Assembly (NCBI GenBank): GCA_018969165.1
Contig: JAGWYX010000374.1
Location: 1-5,044, forward strand
Length of the DNA stretch: 5,044 nt
Direction of reading: 5' to 3'
Source: Verrucomicrobiota bacterium
GTDB taxonomy: Bacteria > Verrucomicrobiota > Verrucomicrobiia > Limisphaerales > JAGWYX01
In this document: positions 1-5,044 of the stretch, piece after piece
How positions within the stretch are numbered: the first letter of the stretch is position 1
How the letters are laid out: each line of letters begins with the position of its first letter
Program-made: the position numbers and the translations under genes
Notes under the pieces: model-generated
What the model saw: only the letters and a program-made list of their open reading frames with translations
The model's database searches: none
Told to the model about the DNA's origin: nothing

Positions 1-177
1 CCAAAATTGCCGCGCCAGCGCTGTGCTGGAATTTGACTTGGTTACAGCATGTTTCGCGGTTCAAGGACTCTAGTATCATCGCTAAGCCGACGTTTCTTGC
101 ACCTCCTGATCCGCCGGCACCACATCAACTCCAGAGCGCCTAGCATGCCTAACGTCTGAACGGTCGCAGAGGGCCAT
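1..177. other. non-coding or unassigned left edge
   Basis: This stretch lies downstream of the minus-strand pilus ATPase gene. Short open stretches exist: plus frame 3 is open from the window edge to a TAG at 141-143 (about 46 residues), and one minus-strand ATG sits directly after the ATPase stop (about 31 codons). I recognise neither. The plus-frame stretch could be the tail of a gene that starts outside the window, but nothing in its composition supports this. A small inverted repeat (CCAGC at 15-19, GCTGG at 25-29) is followed on the minus strand by a short T run, so it could be a weak terminator; the stem is only 5 bp and lies about 150 bases past the ATPase stop. Confidence 0.4.
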
Positions 178-1356
178 TCACTTCAAGATTCGGCCGAAAT
201 CGCCTTCGGTCGGCTCGATTTCGATCCGGCGCCCGGCGGCGGGCGGAGTGGGCGCGTTGCGCTCGGTTTCTCGCGCGGTGGGTTTCGGCGGAACGATCGG
301 AGGCGTGGCCTCGCCGATCGGCCCGGCGTCCGGTTCGTTCTCGGCCGCGCCGACCTGCGCTGGGGCCACATACCAGGTCTTCCGCTTCTCCAGCCATTCG
401 CCGTAACGCGCAAAGGTCCACATCCCGTGGCTGGCGCCGGTCTCGAGCACGGAGGCGATCTTGAAGAAGTCCCGGTTGCGGATGTGGGCTTTGACCGGGT
501 TGGTCGGGACCAGGATTTCGCACTCGGGCACGCGCAGGTTCAGGTCGGACCGGAACCGGAGCCGCTGGGCGATCACCGCGACCAGCGAGTCGGCCAGTTG
601 CGCGGCGACGTTGGACTGAATTTCGGAAGGGAACGCCGCGACCACGCGTTGCAGCGCCTCGACGCAGGTCGAGGAATGGACGGTCGTGAGCACCAGGTGA
701 CCGGTCTCGGAGGCGTTGAGGGTCAGCCGCATGGTTTCCGGCTCGCGCATCTCCCCCACCATCAGCACGTCGGGATCTTCGCGCAACGCATCCAGCAGTC
801 CCTGCTCGAAACTCGGCGTGTCCCGCCCGACCTCGCGCTGGCGCAAGTAAGCCCGCCGCGGACGGAAGGCATACTCGATCGGGCTCTCGACGGTGATGAT
901 GTGGCGGGCCTCGGTCAGGTTGAGTTCCTGGATCAGAGCCGCCAGGGTCGAGGACTTGCCCGAGCCGGTCGGGCCGCTGACCAGGATCAACCCGTTGTGG
1001 TGGGCCAGGAACTTGCGGAGATCGGGGTGCAGATTCAGCTTCTCGAGCGTCGGTTGAACGGAGGACAGCAACCGGATCGCGAAGCCCGTGCCACGAGCCG
1101 TTTGAAAAATGCTGATGCGGCACCGCACGCCTTGCATCGTGCGCGACAGGTCGGCGGACCGGCGTTCGAGGAATTCCGGCCAACGAACTTCGCCGACCAG
1201 CTCGCGCGCCCAGCCCAGCAGGGTCTTGGCTTCGAGCGGCTCGCCCACGGTGCGCAAACTGCCACACACTCGCAGCGCCGGCGGCAAGCCCGCCTCGAGG
1301 TGCAGGTCGCTGGCGCCCTGCTGGCGCGCCGTGCTGATGAGCGAATCCAAGGTCAT
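178..1356 (-). CDS. pilT: PilT/PilU-family type IV pilus motor ATPase
   Basis: Hexameric cytoplasmic secretion ATPase of the GspE/PilT superfamily, expected to power type IV pilus retraction (twitching motility). The 392-residue product has the N-terminal PilT-type domain (about 1-110, with GASDLHLEAG near 14-23), Walker A GPTGSGKSS (128-136), an Asp box VESPIEY (156-162), a Walker B region LREDPDVLMVGEMRE (191-205) and a His box TGHLVLTTVHSS (218-229). The Asp box has Ser158 where the usual form is EDPIE; the glutamates 157, 161 and 202 remain. The C-terminal AIRNLIRE motif of classical PilT appears only as AHIRNRDFFK (290-299). Residues from about 331 form a proline-rich tail; classical PilT has about 345 residues in all. 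GTG (1359) and ATG (1356) are adjacent possible starts; I chose ATG because AGGA (1367-1364) is then 7 bases away. Genomes often hold several paralogues, so PilT versus PilU is uncertain. Confidence 0.9.
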   Translation of the reverse strand: MTLDSLISTARQQGASDLHLEAGLPPALRVCGSLRTVGEPLEAKTLLGWARELVGEVRWPEFLERRSADLSRTMQGVRCRISIFQTARGTGFAIRLLSSVQPTLEKLNLHPDLRKFLAHHNGLILVSGPTGSGKSSTLAALIQELNLTEARHIITVESPIEYAFRPRRAYLRQREVGRDTPSFEQGLLDALREDPDVLMVGEMREPETMRLTLNASETGHLVLTTVHSSTCVEALQRVVAAFPSEIQSNVAAQLADSLVAVIAQRLRFRSDLNLRVPECEILVPTNPVKAHIRNRDFFKIASVLETGASHGMWTFARYGEWLEKRKTWYVAPAQVGAAENEPDAGPIGEATPPIVPPKPTARETERNAPTPPAAGRRIEIEPTEGDFGRILK

Positions 1357-1370
1357 CACGTCGTCCTGGA

Positions 1371-1398
1371 ATTCTGGAACTTGCTGTTCTCAAGTCAA
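1371..1398 (-). promoter_or_regulatory. possible promoter of the pilus ATPase gene
   Basis: On the minus strand TTGACT (1398-1393) is followed after 16 bases by CAGAAT (1376-1371), matching 5 of 6 and 4 of 6 positions of the sigma-70-type consensus. Transcription would begin near 1364, only a few bases before the start codon and on top of the AGGA ribosome-binding sequence, which counts against it or implies a nearly leaderless message. Confidence 0.3.
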
Positions 1399-1513
1399 GT
1401 TTTGGCGTCGCATTCGCAGTCTGTGTTTTTCCCCACAAGGACTCTGTGAGCGAGGCGCGCGGTGTGGATGGCCTTTCGAACGCTCGGTGACACTCGAAGC
1501 CGCAGTTTTGAAT

Positions 1514-1540
1514 TTCGTGTCCATTCGTGTCCATTCGTGG
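1514..1540. repeat. 10-bp tandem repeat, 2.7 copies
   Basis: Two perfect copies of TTCGTGTCCA (1514-1523 and 1524-1533) are followed by a partial third, TTCGTGG (1534-1540). On the minus strand it reads as CACGAATGGA units. The 10-bp period places the units on about the same face of the helix. Read in frame, the minus strand gives peptides such as NGHEWTRMDT, which I remember from spurious hypothetical proteins in Verrucomicrobiota-like genomes. That suggests a dispersed non-coding repeat family, but the link is from memory and is not shown by this window alone. Confidence 0.8.
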
Positions 1541-1604
1541 TTCCCCCGGTCTGAGGCTGCGCCTCGCTGGGATTCCCATTGGCCGCGCCGGGTCGGTTGC
1601 GCGT

Positions 1605-1633
1605 TTGACAGGCGCCGCCGCGCGGAGCACACT
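1605..1633 (+). promoter_or_regulatory. probable promoter of glcEF
   Basis: A perfect TTGACA (1605-1610) is followed after 17 bases by CACACT (1628-1633), which matches 3 of 6 positions of TATAAT. The predicted transcript would start near 1640 and give a leader of less than 20 bases before the glcE ATG. It resembles the element before the downstream dehydrogenase gene (TTGACC-N16-TACACT), which raises confidence in both. Confidence 0.45.
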
Positions 1634-1656
1634 CGGCTTCCCATGCCCGAGGGATC

Positions 1657-2619
1657 ATGACGCTTCAACCGGCCACCCTCCAGGACCTCAGCGACGCTCT
1701 GGCCGAGGCCGCTCGTCAAGGCTCCCGCATTGCGTCCTGGAATTTAACCGCGCTCAATCGCGTGATCGACTACACGCCCGAAGACCTGACCGTGACGGTC
1801 GAGGCCGGGATCACCCTGGCGGCGCTCCAGGCCCACCTGCGCCCGCGCGGACAATGGTTGCCGGTCGATCCGCCCGAACCGGAACGCCTGTCCATCGGCG
1901 CGCTGATCGCGGCCAACGCCAGCGGCCCGCGCCGCTTCGGCCACGGCACCATCCGCGAGCACCTGCTCGGGCTCCAGGTCACGCTGGCCGACGGGCGCCA
2001 GATCAAGGCTGGCGGAAAGGTCGTCAAGAACGTCGCCGGTTACGACCTCTGCAAACTCTTTGTCGGCAGCCGCGGCGCGCTGGGGATCATCACCGCCGCC
2101 ACCTTCAAGGTCCAGCCATTGCCGGAAACCGAACTGTTCGTGGAAGCCACTTGCGACTCCTGGTCAGGGGCCGCCACCCTCCTGGAGGCCGTGAGCGCCT
2201 CCCCCCTGACACCCGTGGTCCTGGATTTCCATCAACCGCCCCAGCCGGCTCGAGTTCAGCCCGGCCGACGCGATCTGCACCTGGTGCTTGGCTGCGCCGG
2301 CACGCGCGAAGACGTCGCCTGGCAGGCGTCCGAAGCCCGCCGGCTGGGAGTCGGCTCCCCCGGCTCCCTCGCCTACGAAACCGCGTTCTGGAAGACGGCC
2401 GCCGGCCAAACCGCGCGCCGGGTATCAGTCCTGCCGGCGCGGTTGATCGAGACCTTGCAGCCCCTCGGCGATCTCTCGTTCGTCGCCCGCGCCGGCAACG
2501 GGATTGTTTATTATCATGGCGGCCCGGAGCCTCCGCCCGGGCCGGCGCCCGGGAGATTACTCCAGCGGATCAAGGACGCTTACGATCCGAAACATCTCCT
2601 GCCGGAGTTGCCCTTGTGA
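1657..2619 (+). CDS. glcE: glycolate oxidase FAD-binding subunit GlcE
   Basis: FAD-linked subunit of the membrane-associated glycolate (or lactate) oxidase, working with GlcD and GlcF to oxidise a 2-hydroxy acid to a 2-oxo acid. The 320-residue protein carries a PCMH-type FAD-binding domain: TPEDLTVTVEAG (40-51), SIGALIAANASGPRRFGHGT (79-98) and GGKVVKNVAGYDLCKLFVGS (119-138), followed by LGIITAATFKV (142-152). The C-terminal half has ETAFWK (241-246), ARAGNGIVYY (278-287) and RIKDAYDPKHLLPEL (304-318), all typical of GlcE. E. coli GlcE has about 350 residues. Much of the shortfall is near residues 24-33, where the sequence goes from GSRI almost directly to LTALNRVIDY and the usual glycine-rich loop is absent. 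The ATG at 1657 follows GAGGG (1649-1653) closely. The stop overlaps the glcF start. FAD binding is predicted, and the substrate is not fixed by sequence. Confidence 0.9.
   Translation: MTLQPATLQDLSDALAEAARQGSRIASWNLTALNRVIDYTPEDLTVTVEAGITLAALQAHLRPRGQWLPVDPPEPERLSIGALIAANASGPRRFGHGTIREHLLGLQVTLADGRQIKAGGKVVKNVAGYDLCKLFVGSRGALGIITAATFKVQPLPETELFVEATCDSWSGAATLLEAVSASPLTPVVLDFHQPPQPARVQPGRRDLHLVLGCAGTREDVAWQASEARRLGVGSPGSLAYETAFWKTAAGQTARRVSVLPARLIETLQPLGDLSFVARAGNGIVYYHGGPEPPPGPAPGRLLQRIKDAYDPKHLLPELPL
2536..2553 (+). other. GC-rich inverted repeat inside glcE
   Basis: CCCGGGC (2536-2542) and GCCCGGG (2547-2553) form a perfect 7-bp stem around the tetraloop CGGC. It codes for a proline/glycine-rich piece of GlcE (about residues 292-300) and lies about 60 bases before the glcF start. 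In RNA it would be a stable hairpin. There is no T run, so it is not an intrinsic terminator; it may simply reflect GC-rich Pro/Gly codons. Confidence 0.5.
2604..2607 (+). promoter_or_regulatory. ribosome-binding site supporting the GTG start of glcF
   Basis: GGAG sits 8 bases before the GTG at 2616, inside the last codons of glcE. Together with the GTGA overlap of the glcF start and the glcE stop (2616-2619), it supports this start and translational coupling. The glcF frame is open for over 1 kb upstream, so frame length alone cannot decide the start. Confidence 0.6.
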
Positions 2620-3887
2620 ACGCCGCCGCCCATGCACCGGAGCGGTTCCTGGACGAGGCCAAATCGCTGGCCTGCATCCACTGCGGCCTGTGCCTGTCCG
2701 CCTGCCCCACTTACCTGGAGACCGGCAATGAAAACGATTCGCCCCGCGGCCGGCTCTACCTCATGCGCGCCCTCCAGGCCGGACGCCTGCCCCTGGGCCA
2801 GACCGTGGTGCGCCATGTCGATCTCTGCCTGGGTTGCCGCGCCTGCGAAGCCGCCTGCCCCAGCGGCGTCCATTACGGCGAGCTGCTCGAAGTCACCCGC
2901 GAGCACGTCGAACGCCACCATCGGCGGTCGCTCCTCCAGACCGTGCTGCGCCGCGTCGCCATCGAACAGGTCTTCCCCTTTCCGCGTCGGCTGAAACTGG
3001 CGTTGACCTCGGCCCGCTGGCTGCGCGCGATGCGCGCCGAGCGCTGGCTGCCACGCTTCGCCCGCGAGACACTCTCGCTCGTGCCGGAAGACGCGCAGGC
3101 CACCCGCCTGCCAAAGGTTTCGCCCGCCGTCCCCGGAACCAGGCGCGGGAGCGTCGGGTTCCTCGAGGGTTGTGTCATGAGCGCGATGTTCGGCCGCACC
3201 AACCGCGCCACCGTCGCGCTGCTCAACCGCGTGGGCTACGACGTTATGACGCCGCCGACCCAGGGGTGCTGCGGCGCGCTTTACGCCCACAGCGGCAACC
3301 TCGCCCAAGCCCGCGCCTGTGCCCGACGCCATATCGCCGCGTTCGACAACCTCGGCCTGGACGCGATCATCACCAACGCCGCCGGCTGCGGTTCAACCAT
3401 GAAGGAATACCAATCGTTGCTCGAGCACGACCCTGCCTGGGCCGAACGCGCGCGCCGGTTCAGCGCGAAGGTGAAGGACCTGACTGAATGGCTTGGCGCG
3501 GCGGGCCACTCCTCCAGCTCCAATTCTGCCCCCTCACCGTCCGATTCCCGCGTCACCTACCACGATGCTTGCCACCTGGCGCATGCCCAGCGCATCACCC
3601 AACCGCCGCGCGATCTGATTCGTTCCGTAGCCGGGGACCGCTTTGTCGAATTGCCCGAGTCGGACGTGTGTTGCGGCAGCGCGGGCACGTACAACCTGAC
3701 CGAGCCCGCCATGGCCGAGCGCTTGCAGCGGCGCAAAATCGAACACATCCTCAAGACCGGCGCCACGGTCGTCGTTACCGCCAACCCGGGTTGCCTGCTC
3801 CAGCTCCACGCCGGGCTGCGCAAGGCCGGAGCCAACCAGGTCCGCGTTGTGCACCTGGCCGATTACCTGGCCCAAACTTGGCTTTGA
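2616..3887 (+). CDS. glcF: glycolate oxidase iron-sulfur subunit GlcF
   Basis: Electron-transfer subunit of glycolate oxidase, passing electrons from the flavin subunits to the respiratory chain at the inner membrane. The 423-residue protein (E. coli GlcF has about 407) has two ferredoxin-type 4Fe-4S motifs: C20-x2-C23-x2-C26-x3-C30-P and C71-x2-C74-x2-C77-x3-C81-P. Two cysteine-rich CCG domains follow: C186, C218-C219-G and C258 (NAAGCGST), then C319 (YHDACHLAH), C352-C353-G (VCCGSAGTYN) and C393 (ANPGCLL). Every expected cysteine is present. Residues 298-311 between the two CCG domains are a serine-rich linker. The GTG start overlaps the glcE stop in GTGA and has GGAG 8 bases upstream. The N-terminus ERFLDEAKSLACIHCG fits the family start, so the long open frame running back to 1527 is not part of the protein. 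A lactate-oxidising (LldE/LutA-like) role is less likely given the adjacent GlcE. Confidence 0.93.
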   Translation: MNAAAHAPERFLDEAKSLACIHCGLCLSACPTYLETGNENDSPRGRLYLMRALQAGRLPLGQTVVRHVDLCLGCRACEAACPSGVHYGELLEVTREHVERHHRRSLLQTVLRRVAIEQVFPFPRRLKLALTSARWLRAMRAERWLPRFARETLSLVPEDAQATRLPKVSPAVPGTRRGSVGFLEGCVMSAMFGRTNRATVALLNRVGYDVMTPPTQGCCGALYAHSGNLAQARACARRHIAAFDNLGLDAIITNAAGCGSTMKEYQSLLEHDPAWAERARRFSAKVKDLTEWLGAAGHSSSSNSAPSPSDSRVTYHDACHLAHAQRITQPPRDLIRSVAGDRFVELPESDVCCGSAGTYNLTEPAMAERLQRRKIEHILKTGATVVVTANPGCLLQLHAGLRKAGANQVRVVHLADYLAQTWL

Positions 3888-3911
3888 CCCGTACGCGCCA
3901 CTCGCTACACT
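3884..3911 (+). promoter_or_regulatory. probable promoter of the iron-containing dehydrogenase gene
   Basis: TTGACC (3884-3889) is followed after 16 bases by TACACT (3906-3911). The -35 box overlaps the glcF stop codon (3885-3887). Transcription from here would begin near 3918, about 10 bases before the ATG at 3928, leaving no room for a Shine-Dalgarno sequence; none is seen. The gene could also be read through from glcEF, since no terminator lies in the 40-base gap. Confidence 0.5.
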
Positions 3912-3927
3912 GCCGCCCACAGCACCC

Positions 3928-5044
3928 ATGAGCGACCCTTTCGCCACCTTCGCCTTCCCCACCACCACTCTTTTCGGGACGGGCGCCATCGCCGAGTTGC
4001 CGGACCGCCTCCGAAACCTGGGCGTTCACCGACCGTTGGTCGTCACCGACGCCGGGCTGCTCAAGGCCGAGGCGTTTCAAATTCTGCGGCGAACCCTGGG
4101 CGCCGAACGTCAGGGCACCGAGTGGTTCGTTTACTCCGGCGTGAATCCGAACCCGATCGAGCCCGATGTCCTCGAGGGAGCGCAAGCCTTCCGGCACGGC
4201 CGCTGCGATGGGGTGATCGCCTTCGGCGGCGGCAGCGCGCTGGATGTCGGCAAGGCCGTCCGCCTCCTGCTCAAACGCCCGCAACTGGACCTGAGCGAAT
4301 TCAGGTTCGACGACGACTGGACCGGTCTGGCTCCCTGCGTCTGTCTGCCGACCACCGCCGGGACGGGCAGCGAGGTCGGCCGCAGCGCCGTCATCACGCT
4401 GGCGGCCACCCGGCGCAAAGCGGTGCTCTTTCACCCGGAGCTGCTGGCGGACCTGGTGATTCTTGACCCGGAACTGACCCGGTGCCTGCCCCCCGCACTC
4501 ACGGCGGCGACGGGGGCCGACGCCTTGACCCACTGCATCGAGTCCTTCACCTCGACGGTGTTTCATCCGCCGTGCGACGGCATCGCCCTCGAAGGCATCC
4601 ACCTGGCCGTCGAGGCCCTGCCCCGCGCGTATCGGAACGGCGACGACCTCCAGGCCCGGGGCCGCATGCTCGTCGCCGCGGCGATGGGTGCCATCGCGTT
4701 TCAAAAAGATTTGGGCGCCACCCACTCCCTGGCCCACCCGCTCTCCACGCTCTGCGGGCTGCACCATGGCTTGGCCAATGCCCTCTGCCTCCCTTTCGTG
4801 ATGGAGTTCAATGCCCAGCGCAAACCCGGCCTCTATCGCCGCGTCGGCATCGCCTGCGGCCTGCAGGTCGGCCAGGCCTCGGACGCCGACACCGATCGCC
4901 TCACCATCGGCTTCGTGAAGGAATTCCTCGGCGAACTCGGCCTGCGTCCCGGTTTGCGCGCCCGGGGAGTCCTGGAATCGCAGCTCGATGCGCTGACCGA
5001 GCAAGCGTTCCTGGACTCGTGCCACCAAACCAATCCGGTCCCCG
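3928..5044 (+). CDS. iron-containing alcohol dehydrogenase (3' end cut by window)
   Basis: NAD(P)-dependent group III (iron-activated) alcohol dehydrogenase, the family of lactaldehyde reductase FucO. It interconverts an alcohol and an aldehyde (or ketone) in the cytoplasm. The frame is open from ATG 3928 to the window edge (372 complete codons). It shows the dinucleotide-binding motif GGGSALDVGK (100-109), PTTAGTGSEVGRS (141-153) and ATGADALTHCIE (194-205). It also has HSLAHPLS (266-273) and HHGLANA (279-285). Metal ligands by comparison with FucO are D198, H202, H266 and H280, all present. FucO has about 382 residues, so only some 10-20 residues should be missing. The start ILFG-like region (TTTLFGTGAIAEL, 12-24) shows that the N-terminus is complete. 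The gap to glcF is 40 bp on the same strand, with a promoter-like element in it and no clear ribosome-binding site. The substrate cannot be told from sequence. Confidence 0.92.
   Translation, partial: MSDPFATFAFPTTTLFGTGAIAELPDRLRNLGVHRPLVVTDAGLLKAEAFQILRRTLGAERQGTEWFVYSGVNPNPIEPDVLEGAQAFRHGRCDGVIAFGGGSALDVGKAVRLLLKRPQLDLSEFRFDDDWTGLAPCVCLPTTAGTGSEVGRSAVITLAATRRKAVLFHPELLADLVILDPELTRCLPPALTAATGADALTHCIESFTSTVFHPPCDGIALEGIHLAVEALPRAYRNGDDLQARGRMLVAAAMGAIAFQKDLGATHSLAHPLSTLCGLHHGLANALCLPFVMEFNAQRKPGLYRRVGIACGLQVGQASDADTDRLTIGFVKEFLGELGLRPGLRARGVLESQLDALTEQAFLDSCHQTNPVP

Larger units (their letters stand above)
1360..1656. other. divergent intergenic region
   Basis: About 300 bp between the start of the minus-strand pilus ATPase and the plus-strand glcE. 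It must hold the 5' control regions of both genes. It contains the promoter candidates and the tandem repeat listed separately. There is also an imperfect hairpin: AGTC-TGTG at 1418-1425 pairs with CACA (1434-1437) and GACT (1440-1443) around an 8-base loop, with a 2-base bulge. Close direct repeats lie at AGTCTGTG (1418-1425) and ACTCTGTG (1441-1448), and a small hairpin GAGGC-TGC-GCCTC at 1553-1565. Open frames crossing this region lack family features and appear to be chance ORFs of GC-rich DNA. Confidence 0.7.

Noticed and set aside
54..75. GGTTCAAGG resembling a tRNA T-loop
   Set aside because: The flanks do not pair, and there is no acceptor, D or anticodon arm.
143..154. GCCTAAC/GTTAGGC sequence resembling an integron attC core site
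   Set aside because: No matching second core site (RYYYAAC or GTTRRRY partner) at the usual distance, no attC-like folded arms, no integrase. A 7-base match is expected by chance.
427..1449. Plus-strand open frame of 340 codons opposite the pilus ATPase
   Set aside because: The opposite strand has all PilT-family motifs in order; this frame has none and is a by-product of high GC at third codon positions.
149..1630. Minus-strand open frame of 493 codons overlapping the ATPase
   Set aside because: Arg/Ala/Gly-rich with no motifs; it spans the repeat and the intergenic region and shadows the ATPase gene in another frame.
1527..2615. Open frame continuous with glcF, which would give a 786-residue protein
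   Set aside because: This part is the +3 shadow of glcE: rich in Arg, Pro and Gly, with no domain. The family N-terminus begins at the GTG at 2616, with a ribosome-binding site 8 bases before it.
3775..5028. Minus-strand open frame of 417 codons
   Set aside because: It lies opposite the end of glcF and the dehydrogenase, both of which have full sets of family residues. Its composition is that of an antisense shadow.
1..5044. A defence, mobile or CRISPR system
   Set aside because: No transposase, integrase, nuclease, toxin or spaced repeats are found. The genes are pilus motility and central oxidative metabolism.

Overview
This GC-rich bacterial window holds four protein-coding genes and no RNA gene, CRISPR array or insertion sequence that I can see. 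From left to right there is a PilT/PilU-family type IV pilus motor ATPase on the minus strand (178-1356). A divergent intergenic region of about 300 bp follows. On the plus strand come a glycolate oxidase FAD subunit (glcE, 1657-2619), its iron-sulfur partner (glcF, 2616-3887, GTG start, 4-base overlap), and an iron-containing alcohol dehydrogenase (3928 to the window end, lacking only its last residues).

The organism is a Gram-negative-type bacterium with type IV pili. Verrucomicrobiota (or a relative in the PVC group) is my best guess. It rests on the general look of the proteins and on the 10-bp tandem repeat at 1514-1540, whose translated form (NGHEWTRMDT and similar) I remember from spurious ORFs in such genomes. 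It does not rest on a marker gene and should be treated as weak.

glcE and glcF form a tightly coupled pair for oxidising a 2-hydroxy acid (glycolate, possibly lactate) to the 2-oxo acid, with electrons passing through FAD to two Fe-S clusters. The catalytic subunit gene glcD, normally next to them, is not here: upstream is the unrelated, divergent pilus gene, and downstream is the alcohol dehydrogenase. The dehydrogenase has all four metal ligands and could feed an aldehyde/hydroxy-acid route with GlcEF, but this is inferred from proximity only. Promoter-like pairs TTGACA-N17-CACACT and TTGACC-N16-TACACT precede glcE and the dehydrogenase, so the dehydrogenase may have its own promoter overlapping the glcF stop codon.

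I see no new multi-gene system. The points worth following up are modest: a GlcE lacking about 16 residues where FAD proteins usually bind the cofactor diphosphate, the missing glcD, a PilT-type ATPase with a changed Asp box and a proline-rich tail, the tandem repeat between the divergent genes, and the two look-alike promoters.
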